A stretch of 51,523 nucleotides of DNA from NCBI GenBank assembly GCA_903931945.1, contig CAIZEI010000013.1, positions 1 to 51,523 on the forward strand. The letters are read 5' to 3'. Shown here one piece after another: positions 17,988 to 26,834 of the stretch. Position numbers and translations under genes: made by a program. Each line of letters starts with the position of its first letter. The first letter of the stretch is position 1. The DNA comes from an uncultured Hyphomicrobiales bacterium. Its GTDB lineage: Bacteria > Pseudomonadota > Alphaproteobacteria > Rhizobiales > Beijerinckiaceae. The notes below the pieces were generated by a model. That model did not search any database. It worked only from the letters and a program-made list of their open reading frames with translations, and was not told the origin of the DNA.

Positions 17988-18842
17988 TCAGGAGGCCGCG
18001 GCAAGTTTCATCGAGACAATTGTCAAGGCGACGGCGCAAGCGTTCGAGACATTGAGACTTTTAATCGGCCCGGGCAGGTCCAGCCGCGCAAGCGCATCGC
18101 AGTTCTCACGCGTCAGCCGCCGGAGCCCCTTGCCTTCTGCGCCGAGCGCGAGCGCTAGGGGTCTGGCGACTTGCATTGCGCCCAGCGATTGTCCGGCTTC
18201 GGAATCGAGTCCAATCCGCGTGAAGCCCATGTCTGCGAGTTCTTCCATCGCGCGGGCAAGATTGACGACGGTGCAAATCGGGACATGCTCCAGAGCGCCG
18301 GAGGCGCTCTTGGCCAGCACCCCCGTCAGGGCGGGCGAATGTCGCTCCGTTGTCAACACCGCGTCAACGCCATAGGCGGCAGCGGTGCGAAGAATCGCGC
18401 CGACATTATGGGGATCTGTGATCTGATCGAGGATCAGGATCATCGCATTGGCGGGCAAATCTGCGATGCTGATGGGCCCAAGCGGGCGCGCTTCGAGCAA
18501 CGCGCCCTGGTGCGTGGCGTCCACCGGCACGCGCGCCTCAATATCCAAAACGCTCGCGATAACGACATCGAATTTTCGCTCGCCGAAATCTGGGCCAAGT
18601 TTTGCTGCGGCGGCTTCGGTTGCAAACAACCGCAACACCTTGCGGCGCGGCGAGCGCAGGGCTTCGCGCACCGCGTGAAAGCCCCAGATCCGATCCACGT
18701 CCGGGTCGCGCCGGGTCGCTCCGTCGTCATGACTGCGGTCACGCCCCCGCCCGGCGGCAACGCTGCGGGCGCCGCCCGCCTCGCGCGCCCGACGCGGGCG
18801 CCCCGCGCCATCCCTGTTGCGAAAATCCGAATTTTTAGCCAC
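17988..18842 (-). CDS. rlmB: TrmH/SpoU family RNA 2'-O-methyltransferase, RlmB-like
   Basis: The 284-residue protein has the substrate-binding N-terminal domain (WGFHAVREALRSPRR) and the SPOUT catalytic motifs LDQITDPHNVGAILRTAAAYG, ALGAEGKGLRRLTRENCD and PGPIKSLNVSNACAVAL, which build the knotted SAM site. RlmB methylates the ribose of G2251 in 23S rRNA; other TrmH relatives act on tRNA, so the exact target is assigned by resemblance. An Arg/Gly-rich basic extension of about 60 residues precedes the conserved part. The GTG at 18842 follows GGGGAA and is preferred to the longer frame starting at 18917. Confidence 0.88.
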   Translation of the reverse strand: MAKNSDFRNRDGAGRPRRAREAGGARSVAAGRGRDRSHDDGATRRDPDVDRIWGFHAVREALRSPRRKVLRLFATEAAAAKLGPDFGERKFDVVIASVLDIEARVPVDATHQGALLEARPLGPISIADLPANAMILILDQITDPHNVGAILRTAAAYGVDAVLTTERHSPALTGVLAKSASGALEHVPICTVVNLARAMEELADMGFTRIGLDSEAGQSLGAMQVARPLALALGAEGKGLRRLTRENCDALARLDLPGPIKSLNVSNACAVALTIVSMKLAAAS

Positions 18843-19041
18843 GCGCGTTCCCCGATTCCCGCTATCTGTCGCACGGACGAACAGTCGGAGCAAAAGCCGC
18901 CCCTGCCCTACGCTCAATCCTTGGGCAGCGCGAACTTATATGTCTTGGACATCCCCGGACGTTGGGGATAACGAAACATGACCGGCGGATGGCGTTGAGG
19001 CGCAATATCGCCGATTTGCAAGTTTTGGAGGGAACCGGCTC

Positions 19042-19404
19042 ATGGCTGAGCAATTCATCGGAAAAGCATCGGAATTCAAGGATGGCGACCGTCAGATCGT
19101 GCGCATTGGCGAAGACGAAATCGGCATTTTCAGGCACGAAGGGCAATATTACGCCTATAGCAACTTCTGCCTGCATCAGGGCGGCCCGGCCTGCGAGGGA
19201 CTTACGATCGCCAATGTCGAGGAGCGCCTTCGCCCTGACAAGACTTCAATGGGCCTCCATTTCACCGACAGCATGAACTTCGTCTGCCCCTGGCATGGCT
19301 ATGAATATGACATGAAGACCGGCTGCCATGTGAAGGACAAGTCGATAAAGCTGCGCAAATATGATGTCGTCACCAAAGGAAATGACGTTTATGTCGTCGC
19401 CTAG
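19042..19404 (+). CDS. Rieske-type [2Fe-2S] ferredoxin
   Basis: The 120-residue soluble Rieske protein has cluster ligands Cys43-x-His45 and Cys82-x2-His85. The segment between the two ligand pairs (36 residues) is longer than in typical oxygenase ferredoxins (about 15-20). The protein probably passes electrons to an oxygenase, possibly the Rieske oxygenase at 10769-12055, or forms part of a complex with the amidohydrolase encoded downstream. A strong TTGGAGGGA ribosome site precedes the ATG. The next gene starts inside its last codons, so the three plus-strand genes here form an operon. Confidence 0.9.
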   Translation: MAEQFIGKASEFKDGDRQIVRIGEDEIGIFRHEGQYYAYSNFCLHQGGPACEGLTIANVEERLRPDKTSMGLHFTDSMNFVCPWHGYEYDMKTGCHVKDKSIKLRKYDVVTKGNDVYVVA

Positions 19405-19930
19405 AACCGTGACGGCGAAAGCGTCAGCCAAAACGTCGCGCGCGGCAAAAAAAAGCGCGAGCGACGAAGGCATGTCGCGCGCCGACAAGGTGAACTTTAT
19501 CAGCGCAATGATGGATGGCTTGCCGTCAAAAGACGCGCCGGCCAAAACCAGGACTGAAAAGGTCGCTAGAAAGGCGTCCGCCAACAAGCCGCTCAAAGTG
19601 GAAATCCTTCGCAAGATTTCCGCGCCGGTCATCGTGGCGACGCCATCCAACGCGCTGTCCGACGAGGCGCGGAAGTTCGCGGCCGCAATCGAGGACAAGG
19701 TCGCGTCTGGCGATTTCGACGCCCTGACGCCTGAAGCTGTGCAAGCCCTGATGACTGCGCTGTGCAAATTCTACAGTTGCAACGTCGAGGCCGGAAATAA
19801 ATTTGCCGTGGTCAAGGATCGGCATTCGATCACGGGAACCGATGCAATGATTACCTGCGGCGCGCTGCTGAAGGCGGTGGACTTGCAGGTGTTTGAACTG
19901 GGCATGTGGCAAAGCTGGTCGGGACTTTGA
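19391..19930 (+). CDS. Hypothetical protein linked to Rieske ferredoxin and amidohydrolase
   Basis: The 179-residue protein is not recognised. The first 30 or so residues are rich in Lys, Ala, Ser and Thr, and the next part is helical and charged. The C-terminal 70 residues (ALTPEAVQALMTALCKFYSC to MWQSWSGL) look globular and conserved in character. No signal or membrane segment is seen. The start at 19391 overlaps the end of the ferredoxin gene by 14 bases, with AAAGGA upstream; ATG at 19382 is also possible. The tight operon position suggests a subunit or assembly role for the ferredoxin/amidohydrolase pair. Confidence 0.7.
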   Translation: MSSPRTVTAKASAKTSRAAKKSASDEGMSRADKVNFISAMMDGLPSKDAPAKTRTEKVARKASANKPLKVEILRKISAPVIVATPSNALSDEARKFAAAIEDKVASGDFDALTPEAVQALMTALCKFYSCNVEAGNKFAVVKDRHSITGTDAMITCGALLKAVDLQVFELGMWQSWSGL

Positions 19931-19972
19931 TCCCCCGGTTTTGCTTTCACTTTTTATTTTGGAGGGAATAAC

Positions 19973-21220
19973 ATGGACCTCATCGCAGACCGCGGTCGCC
20001 GCGTACAAGTCGATGAACTCAATACCAGCAAATTGCTTGCTCACGCGGCAAAGCAAACGCGCGACAAGAAATTCGACGATGTGTTGATCGTCGATGTCGA
20101 TGCGCATCATTACGAAAATGAAAGCTTCGGCGAGATTCTTCCGTTCATGGAGAATGACGTTCTCAAGCAGCTTGCCCAGGCCTCGCGCGCCAAGGGCGGT
20201 CGCGGCAATGTCGCGCCATCGGGTTTCGGCTATCAGGACATGGGCGGTCGTGTGACGCGCTATCCGCTGCGCTCTTCCGAGAAGACCGATCCCAATGGTC
20301 CCCATCGCGACATACAGCTCGGTCATCGCTGGATGGACGCCATGGGCGTCGATTATTCCTGCCTGTTCCCGACGGGGATGCTTTCCATTGGCCTGCATCC
20401 GCAAAAGGAAATGGAAGTCGAACTGTGCTGGGCGTACAACCGCTGGGTGACGGAAAAGGCCTTGCCGGAATCGAACGGTCGCCTGTTCACCATGCTGTCG
20501 CTGCCCTTCAGCGATCCCGACGCCTGCCTGCGCCAGGTCGAGACCTTCGGACATCGCAAGGGCGTTGGCGGCTTCATGGTCACCACCGTTCGTCCGAAGA
20601 TGGGCGTCTATGACAACGCCTACATGAAGGTCTACCGGGCGATTGAAGAGCGCGGTCTTGTGCTATCGTTTCACTCCGGCCCGTCATGGGGCGATCATAC
20701 CTTCCAGAGCTGCAACCGCTTCCTTGCGGCGCATGCGCTGGGCTTCTCCTGGTACAATATCCTTCACTGCACCAACTGGGTGGTGAATGGTATGGGCGAA
20801 CGCTTCCCGAAAATGCCGGTCATCTGGATCGAGGCCGGCCTGTCGTGGATCCCCTTCGTCATGCAGCGCATCGATCACGAATACATGCTGCGCCCCTCGG
20901 AATGTCCGCTACTGAAGAAGAAGCCTTCCGACTATATGCGCGACATGTATTATTCCGTGCAGCCGATGGAAATCCAGGACATGGGCGCGCTGGAGACGAC
21001 GTTCCGCATGATGGACGCCGAAAACTCGCTGCTCTACGCCTCCGATTATCCCCATTGGGATTTCGATCTGCCCTCGACGATCTGGGACCTGCCTTTCGTC
21101 TCGGACAAGGCGCGTCACAACATTCTGGGCGGCACCGCGCACAAGCTGTTCAAACTGCCGCCGCGCAACGAGGCGCAGAAAGCCAACCTGATCAAATATG
21201 GCAACTACGTCGAAGCGTAG
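19973..21220 (+). CDS. Amidohydrolase-2 family (ACMSD/LigW-like) metal-dependent hydrolase or decarboxylase
   Basis: The 415-residue protein has the amidohydrolase-2 TIM-barrel pattern: a metal motif near the N-terminus (IVDVDAHHYE), a mid-barrel histidine (SFHSGPSWGDH), a second region (NILHCTNWVVNGMGERFP) and the late aspartate in LLYASDYPHWDFD. Relatives decarboxylate aromatic or semialdehyde acids (ACMSD, 5-carboxyvanillate decarboxylase) or hydrolyse ring-cleavage products. The very good TTTTGGAGGGAA ribosome site is nearly identical to that of the ferredoxin gene, supporting matched high expression. The substrate is unknown. Confidence 0.87.
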   Translation: MDLIADRGRRVQVDELNTSKLLAHAAKQTRDKKFDDVLIVDVDAHHYENESFGEILPFMENDVLKQLAQASRAKGGRGNVAPSGFGYQDMGGRVTRYPLRSSEKTDPNGPHRDIQLGHRWMDAMGVDYSCLFPTGMLSIGLHPQKEMEVELCWAYNRWVTEKALPESNGRLFTMLSLPFSDPDACLRQVETFGHRKGVGGFMVTTVRPKMGVYDNAYMKVYRAIEERGLVLSFHSGPSWGDHTFQSCNRFLAAHALGFSWYNILHCTNWVVNGMGERFPKMPVIWIEAGLSWIPFVMQRIDHEYMLRPSECPLLKKKPSDYMRDMYYSVQPMEIQDMGALETTFRMMDAENSLLYASDYPHWDFDLPSTIWDLPFVSDKARHNILGGTAHKLFKLPPRNEAQKANLIKYGNYVEA

Positions 21221-21244
21221 TTGCTACAAATTCAGCATTGAAAG

Positions 21245-21267
21245 CGGGCGGTCCTCAGGGCCGCCCG
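21245..21267. terminator. Bidirectional terminator between amidohydrolase and PI-PLC-like genes
   Basis: A 10-bp stem with one G-U pair (CGGGCGGTCC / GGGCCGCCCG) and a three-base loop lies in the 54-bp gap between two convergent genes. On the plus strand it is followed by TATTTCG, a weak T tail. Confidence 0.7.
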
Positions 21268-21274
21268 TATTTCG

Positions 21275-22267
21275 TCAACCGTTGAAATTGGCTTGCAATA
21301 TCCGTTCGATCAAATCTTCGCCCGGATAATCCATGATCAGCACGCCGAGGCTGCGCCAATCAGGATGGGCGCGAAGAAATTGCAACGCGTCGGGATTCGC
21401 CCTCGCCGCAAATTCAGCGGGCGACACGCCGTCGGACCCGCTGAGATGGTTCAGATAGAGCGCGCCGCCCTCGCGGTTGTTTTGCATCGCATCGAGAATA
21501 TGCGCGTGAATGAGCTGGAGCTTCTGCCCAACAGACACAGTCGCGCCGCCGTAGGGGTTGGGAAAGGTCGAAGGATAGACCTGCCATGAATCCTGCAATC
21601 GGATGCGTTCGCTTTTGAAGGCAAGCCCATAACCGCCAAATGCGGCGTCGCGCAGGACCAGCGCTTTCCCGCGCATTTCGCCCAGCGTGGGAATGCGCGC
21701 GATCTCGCCGACGAATCGCTGACCGCCGCTTGCCATATATTTCGCCCATATGGCCTGAAACGATGGGCGGGCGCCAGCCGGCGTGTCCTCATCATGGACC
21801 CGCATGATGAGAGCTTCACGGGGATGACGCGCGAGGAAACCGTTCGCGCTCGTGAGCACATCGCCAAAACTCATGCGCTGGAAACAGAGGCCGTGATAGA
21901 TTTGCAAAATATCGCCTTCGCCACGCGCCCTGATATCGAGATAGCGAATGCCCGCATCCAGCAGGCCGGCAATCGTCCAGCTTTGCGTCTGGCAGAGATA
22001 GAGTCCAAATCGCGCGGCGCTGTCATGCGCGCCCGGGATCGAGAGTGAGCCGAGCGAGCGGGTATCCGGCAGGCGCCCCATCCAGTTATCAGCAGCCATG
22101 GCGAGCGCCCGGGAAGGCGAGGGTTGCGTCGACATCGCCGCCTCATGGTTTTCTGCCGCAGCCATGCTCGCGATAAACAACGCCAGTAGCAAAGCCCCGC
22201 CGCTGAACGCCAAAAGATACAATCGCGCCACATGGAACCAACCCCTCGGCGCCGGGCCACCGCTCAT
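21275..22267 (-). CDS. Phosphatidylinositol-specific phospholipase C X-domain-like protein
   Basis: The roughly 330-residue protein has an N-terminal hydrophobic anchor or signal (LYLLAFSGGALLLALFIASM) and a PI-PLC-X-like barrel. The first catalytic histidine is in SIPGAHDSA and the second in QIYHGLCF, with further motifs ARGEGDI, HPREALIMRVHDED and VLIMDYPG. Bacterial PI-PLCs cleave phosphoinositides by cyclisation without calcium; the real substrate here is unknown. The ATG at 22267 with AGGATG upstream is preferred to the TTG at 22336. It is probably exported or membrane-tethered. Confidence 0.82.
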   Translation of the reverse strand: MSGGPAPRGWFHVARLYLLAFSGGALLLALFIASMAAAENHEAAMSTQPSPSRALAMAADNWMGRLPDTRSLGSLSIPGAHDSAARFGLYLCQTQSWTIAGLLDAGIRYLDIRARGEGDILQIYHGLCFQRMSFGDVLTSANGFLARHPREALIMRVHDEDTPAGARPSFQAIWAKYMASGGQRFVGEIARIPTLGEMRGKALVLRDAAFGGYGLAFKSERIRLQDSWQVYPSTFPNPYGGATVSVGQKLQLIHAHILDAMQNNREGGALYLNHLSGSDGVSPAEFAARANPDALQFLRAHPDWRSLGVLIMDYPGEDLIERILQANFNG

Positions 22268-22407
22268 TGTCACATCCTGAGGCGCGAAGGAATTGTTCGC
22301 ATTGCGTTTGGCGCCAGCGCCCGCACTTTGCGCCAACAGATTGATTTCAACAGCGTTGCATACGATAAGCCATGAATGATCCGCCAGCCACCCGAACAGG
22401 GGCCGAT

Positions 22408-23442
22408 ATGTCCATTTTTCGTTCGACGCTCTTCCTTGCCACTGCGCTCATGGCCGCCGCGCCGACGCGGGCGCAGGACGCGGCCGGTTTCTACAAAGGC
22501 AAGACTGTCACCGTGGTTATCGCCTCAGCCGCCGGCGGCGGGTTCGACACCTACGGGCGGCTTGTCGCGCGGCACATCGGCGCGCATATTCCCGGCAACC
22601 CCACCGTTATTCCGCAAAACATGCCGGGCGCGGCGGGCGCAAACGCCGCCTATTACGTCGTCACTGTCGCGCCGAAGGACGGGACCGTTATCGGCGCGAT
22701 TCATCCCGGCAACATTCTCGAACCCATCCTTGGCGACAAACGCAAGGTGCGGTTCGATCCCAATGCGTTTCAATATATCGGCAACGCCAACAGCGATGTC
22801 TATGTCTGTGTGACGCGCACCGACGCGCCCGCCAAAACCTTTGCGGAGGCGCTGACCACGCAACTCATCATGGGGTCTTCGGGCGAGGCGGCCTCGACGC
22901 GCGATTTTCCGGTCATGCTCGCCAATGTGCTGGGCGCAAAATTCAAATTCGTGCTCGGCTATGCCGGCAACAGCGACGTGCAACTGGCGATCGAGAAAGG
23001 CGAGATTCACGGCGAGTGCGGCGCTGGATGGTCAAGCGTGCAAGCAACCCACCCCGACTGGTTCAAGTCCGGTCTGGCGCATATCCTGGTGCAGGAAACG
23101 TCCGTCGGCCATCCCGAGCTTGATGCTTTGGGCGTGCCCAAATCGGTTGATTTCGCCAAGACGCCCGAGCAGCGCGCTGTCCTCGATCTCGTCTATTCGC
23201 AGGAACAGTTTGGACGGCCCTACATTATGGCCCCCGAAACGTCCCCCGAACGCGTCGCCATCATGCGCAAGGCGTTTCTGGATACATTCCATGATCCGGC
23301 GTTTCTGGCCGAAGCTAAGAAACTCAATCTTGAGGTGTCGCCCACTTCGGGCGAAGAAACGCAGGCGCTGATCCGGAAAGTCTACACGACCGCGCCCGAC
23401 ATTATCGAGAAAGCCAAACTGGCGACGACTCCGCCGGAGTGA
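22408..23442 (+). CDS. TctC/Bug-family periplasmic solute-binding protein (3)
   Basis: This third receptor of the tripartite-tricarboxylate type has 344 residues from the ATG at 22408, supported by AGGGG six bases upstream. It has a signal peptide ending at APTRAQ and the fold motifs VTVVIASAAGGGFD, VIPQNMPGAAGAN and VAPKDGTVIGAIHPGN. As with the pair at 12136-14207, no TctA or TctB gene is nearby. It lies convergent to the GMC/subunit-3 genes, so the ligand may be an acid related to the substrate or product of that dehydrogenase. This is inference. Confidence 0.85.
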   Translation: MSIFRSTLFLATALMAAAPTRAQDAAGFYKGKTVTVVIASAAGGGFDTYGRLVARHIGAHIPGNPTVIPQNMPGAAGANAAYYVVTVAPKDGTVIGAIHPGNILEPILGDKRKVRFDPNAFQYIGNANSDVYVCVTRTDAPAKTFAEALTTQLIMGSSGEAASTRDFPVMLANVLGAKFKFVLGYAGNSDVQLAIEKGEIHGECGAGWSSVQATHPDWFKSGLAHILVQETSVGHPELDALGVPKSVDFAKTPEQRAVLDLVYSQEQFGRPYIMAPETSPERVAIMRKAFLDTFHDPAFLAEAKKLNLEVSPTSGEETQALIRKVYTTAPDIIEKAKLATTPPE

Positions 23443-23545
23443 GGCGAGAACACTCGCGCGAGGCAATTGCCGCGCCCGGCGGCGTGGAGCGAGATTTGAT
23501 CCGCATGTGCGCCGGCGCAAAAATGCACGCGCCGCCCAAAGCCCC

Positions 23546-25312
23546 CTACGCCTTTACCAGCGCGCCCGGCGATTTCAGATACTGCTCCGTGATCGCTTTG
23601 GCCGACCAATAGGCCAGCGCGGCAATTGTCCCGGTGGGATTGTGCCCGGCGTTCTGCGGATAGACTGCGCCGCCCATGACAAAAAGATTGTCGCAGTCCC
23701 AACTTTGCAGATAGCGGTTAAGCGCGCTCGTCTTTGGGTCCTTGCCCATGATGACGCCGCCCGTGTGATGCGAGGCCTGCCCGTTTGTTGCGCCAAAGTT
23801 TGAGGTGCGCGGCGCAGGCACAGTGATTTTCGCGCCCATGGCCTTGGCTATGTCATTGGCCTTGTTGGTCATAAAGACCGACATTTTTCTGTCGTTCTCG
23901 GGATAGTTGAACGTCATGCGCACCAGCGGGCGGCCGATGGCGTCGCGCCAGGTCGGGTCGAGATCGAGGTAATTGTTGCGGTTGGCGTAGCTCGTGCCAT
24001 GCACGCTCAGCGGGAACCAGTGATTGTACCATTTGGCTGTCGCCTCTTTCCACGCAGACCCCCAGCGCGGCGTGCCGGGCGGCACATTGCGCACCTGAAT
24101 CGGGCGTCCTCCGCTGACCGATGGCGCAATATAACCGCCGCCAAAAAAGCCAAGCCCGCCGTGGTCGAAATTATCGCCCTGGAAATCGTCGATCACAGCC
24201 GGCGACACGCCGGTGCCAATGAACGGATTGATCTCTTCATCGACGAAAGCGGCGACACCGGAATTTGTCTGGTAGCAATAATTCTTGCCGATCACCCCCT
24301 CGCCCGTCGCAGGATCGTAGGGCTTGCCGACGCCCGCCAGCCGCATCAACAAAACATTGTTGAAGGGATAGGCGCAGAGGATTACCAGATCGGCGGGCTG
24401 CTCATATTCAACGCCCGTGCGCCGGTCGATATAGAAAACCGAGCGCACCTTTTTCGCCGCAGCGTCATATTTGAGATTGCCGACATAGGCGAGCGTGCGC
24501 CGCTCGAACTTCGGGTCCGCGAACAGCACGGGATGCAGGCAGACATTCGGGCTGGCCTTGGCGTTGACCTCGCAGCCGAAATATTCGCAATGCCCGCAAT
24601 ACTGGCATTGCCCGATCTGGCAACCCTCCGGGTTTGTGTAAGGCGCCGACGAATTCGAGGCCGGCGTCGGGAACGGGTGATAGCCGAGTTCCCTTGCCGC
24701 TTTGGACATCATCATGCCGGCCTGCGACATGATCAGCGGCTTGTTGGGATATTCGTCCGAGCGTGCGCCCTCAAAGGGATTGCCGCCTTCAACGATCTTC
24801 CCCCTGATATTTCCAGCCTTGCCTGATGTGCCGCAGAGTTTCTCAAACCGGTCGTAATGGGGCTCAAGCTCGTCATAGGTGACGCCCCAGTCCTGGATGG
24901 TCATATCCGCAGGCAGCGCGTTTTTCCCGTAGCGTTCCTCCAGATGCGTGCGCAGCACGAATTCGGAGGGCGTAAAACGCCAGGTGATGCCATTCCAGTG
25001 CGAGCCCGCGCCGCCAACATTGTCGCCAAGCGAAAACACGTCCCACTTTCGCATGGGCAACGCGAGTTCGCTCGGCGCGTTGCGCATTGTCAGCGTTTCG
25101 GTCGCAGTGTCGAGCATCAACCCGTTGCGCACGCGCACCTTCAATTCGTCGCGAATATAGGGAAACACAAAATCTTCGGCTGGCGTGCGGTCGGCGCCGC
25201 GCTCCAGCGCGACAACATTCAGCCCGGCTTTGGTGAGTTCGCGCGCCATGATCGAGCCGGACCAGCCGAGGCCCACGATAACGACATCGACCGATTTCAG
25301 AACGGTGGCCAT
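23546..25312 (-). CDS. GMC-family FAD dehydrogenase, gluconate/sugar dehydrogenase large subunit-like
   Basis: The 588-residue flavoprotein has an ADP-binding motif (VVIVGLGWSGSIMARELTKAG), an FAD-contact region (VGGAGSHWNGITWRF) and the GMC C-terminus (HHTGGVIMG and GGAVYPQNAGHNPTGTIAAL). A cysteine cluster C-x4-C-x2-C-x2-C-x4-C (about residues 232-250, GCQIGQCQYCGHC) resembles the iron-sulfur region of bacterial three-subunit FAD sugar dehydrogenases. The gene lies ten bases after its partner subunit-3 gene. The usual cytochrome c subunit is not present here. The substrate is unknown. Confidence 0.88.
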   Translation of the reverse strand: MATVLKSVDVVIVGLGWSGSIMARELTKAGLNVVALERGADRTPAEDFVFPYIRDELKVRVRNGLMLDTATETLTMRNAPSELALPMRKWDVFSLGDNVGGAGSHWNGITWRFTPSEFVLRTHLEERYGKNALPADMTIQDWGVTYDELEPHYDRFEKLCGTSGKAGNIRGKIVEGGNPFEGARSDEYPNKPLIMSQAGMMMSKAARELGYHPFPTPASNSSAPYTNPEGCQIGQCQYCGHCEYFGCEVNAKASPNVCLHPVLFADPKFERRTLAYVGNLKYDAAAKKVRSVFYIDRRTGVEYEQPADLVILCAYPFNNVLLMRLAGVGKPYDPATGEGVIGKNYCYQTNSGVAAFVDEEINPFIGTGVSPAVIDDFQGDNFDHGGLGFFGGGYIAPSVSGGRPIQVRNVPPGTPRWGSAWKEATAKWYNHWFPLSVHGTSYANRNNYLDLDPTWRDAIGRPLVRMTFNYPENDRKMSVFMTNKANDIAKAMGAKITVPAPRTSNFGATNGQASHHTGGVIMGKDPKTSALNRYLQSWDCDNLFVMGGAVYPQNAGHNPTGTIAALAYWSAKAITEQYLKSPGALVKA

Positions 25313-25322
25313 GACGACATCC

Positions 25323-26033
25323 TCAAATAAAATCTTGAATGGATTGCGGCTTCAGATCGACTTTCTTGCCGCGATATTGCTCGGCGGTGCGCGCGTAGGT
25401 CGCGGGCAGACCGGGGTATCCGATCATCTTCCACGAGGCGAGATTGCGATTGCCGCCGTGAATGGGATCGCTGAAAAAGCCCTCCATGGCCGAAGCGTAG
25501 AGCGCTTCGAAAAACGGCTTGGCGTTGACGCCATCGAATTGCGCCTTGCCCGCCTCCATATCTTTCAGCATGGCCTCGCGGTCGGCGGGCCCGATTCGGT
25601 CGAATTCCTTGCCAACAGTCTTTTTCGCATAGGCGTTGGCGGCTTTGATGCCGGCGGCAAAATAGGCGCGCGGAGTCAGCAGCAATTGATAGCCCTGCTC
25701 CGGCTTGCCGGGGATATGCGGCCCGTTGCGATAAAGCCCCTGCCCATTGCCAAAAGCGCCGGCGAGCTGGCGGTCCCAGAAGGTCACAAGGCCGCAATCC
25801 GTGCCCGAAGACGAGAGGGCGTCGGCGGGAATGAACGTATCGTAGACGGCGGACAGAAACGCCGCCTCGGTTGCTGTCAGGGTCAGCAAGGCTTCAGGCG
25901 CCGCTTTTGCTGCGGTTGCGGACGACGGCGCCTGCGCGAGGGCCTCCTGCCCTGACAAAACAGCCGCGGCGCCTGCGCCAGCCACCCCCGCGCCCTTTAA
26001 AAAGTCGCGGCGCGGAATTGAAGTGTCCGCCAT
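25323..26033 (-). CDS. Gluconate 2-dehydrogenase subunit 3 family protein (Tat signal)
   Basis: The 236-residue small subunit has a twin-arginine signal (IPRRDFLKGAGVAGAGAAAV) and the subunit-3 core with LTATEAAFLSAVYDTFIPAD. In known complexes this subunit carries the signal-less flavoprotein across the membrane by the Tat route. The ATG at 26033 follows GGGAGG. It is encoded just upstream of, and presumably forms a complex with, the GMC flavoprotein in the periplasm. Confidence 0.88.
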   Translation of the reverse strand: MADTSIPRRDFLKGAGVAGAGAAAVLSGQEALAQAPSSATAAKAAPEALLTLTATEAAFLSAVYDTFIPADALSSSGTDCGLVTFWDRQLAGAFGNGQGLYRNGPHIPGKPEQGYQLLLTPRAYFAAGIKAANAYAKKTVGKEFDRIGPADREAMLKDMEAGKAQFDGVNAKPFFEALYASAMEGFFSDPIHGGNRNLASWKMIGYPGLPATYARTAEQYRGKKVDLKPQSIQDFI

Positions 26034-26155
26034 GTCGTCCTCCCATATCCGCGCTGTGCGCATGATTTGAGTGGAGCATCATCTGATTTTGAGCGGATGG
26101 CAAGCGCCATCGCGCGCCGCCAACGCCACGTTTCATGCGCCGCACGATTTGATGG

Positions 26156-26755
26156 TTACAGCGCGCCGCCCTTCAGCCAGCGGGCGCCGCGCGCGTAAAG
26201 GGCCTCGACCTCGGGGCCCTGCAAGCCCGGCATGTCTTTTTTGATTTTGTAGCCGATCTCGTGCTGCGCATAGGCAAGATGGCGATAACCGGCTGGAAAG
26301 CTCGCCAGCAGAGTTGCGTCAAGTTGCAGTTTTGCAGCGGGATCGACAGCGTCCATCCGGTCTTTCTCATAGATCGGCTGACGCAGCACAAATCCCCACT
26401 TGCCAGCACGGCGCTCGATAAAATCATAGAAGCGACCCGTGCAGACCACATCGACCTCGACGCCATGCACGCGCGCGCGCTGCGATATGGTCATCTTGGT
26501 TTGCGAGATCGCGCGGTCGCCCTCAAGATCAATGGAATTTCCGCCCAGAAAATGCAGAATGGAAACGCCCTTGGCCCAGCCTTCCTTGCTCATGGCGATG
26601 AATTCATCGGCTGTGCCCTGCGTCCAGGTCGCCTGCATCACGCCATCGTCATGCCAAACCGTGCGAAAGCGGCTCCAGTCGCCTGCATCGCGCCACACCA
26701 CCCAATTGTCGACAAGCTGACGGATGGTGAGACGGTCGATGAGGTCCTTGTCCAT
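26156..26755 (-). CDS. SnoaL/NTF2-like domain protein
   Basis: The 199-residue protein begins with the helix and strand order of the NTF2-like fold used by SnoaL and ring-hydroxylating dioxygenase beta subunits (RLTIRQLVDNWVVWRDAGDW, FRTVWHDDGVMQATW, FVLRQPIYEKDRMD). It has no signal peptide. The ATG at 26755 has AAGGA upstream; the reading frame extends 110 codons further but without protein-like character. It may be an isomerase, dehydratase or binding protein in the adjacent catabolic pathway. The gene lies 122 bp upstream of the subunit-3/GMC genes. Confidence 0.75.
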   Translation of the reverse strand: MDKDLIDRLTIRQLVDNWVVWRDAGDWSRFRTVWHDDGVMQATWTQGTADEFIAMSKEGWAKGVSILHFLGGNSIDLEGDRAISQTKMTISQRARVHGVEVDVVCTGRFYDFIERRAGKWGFVLRQPIYEKDRMDAVDPAAKLQLDATLLASFPAGYRHLAYAQHEIGYKIKKDMPGLQGPEVEALYARGARWLKGGAL

Positions 26756-26834
26756 AGTCAATCCTTCGGGTTCGATGCGCCGCCTTATGCAACGGCGACG
26801 CGTAAAAGCCAATGGCGGGAGGTGGGGGGCGGGC

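Noticed and set aside
23495..23530. Palindrome TGCGCCGGCGCA near 23507 as a terminator
   Set aside because: It has no room for a loop with a stable stem and no T tail on either strand after the stem.
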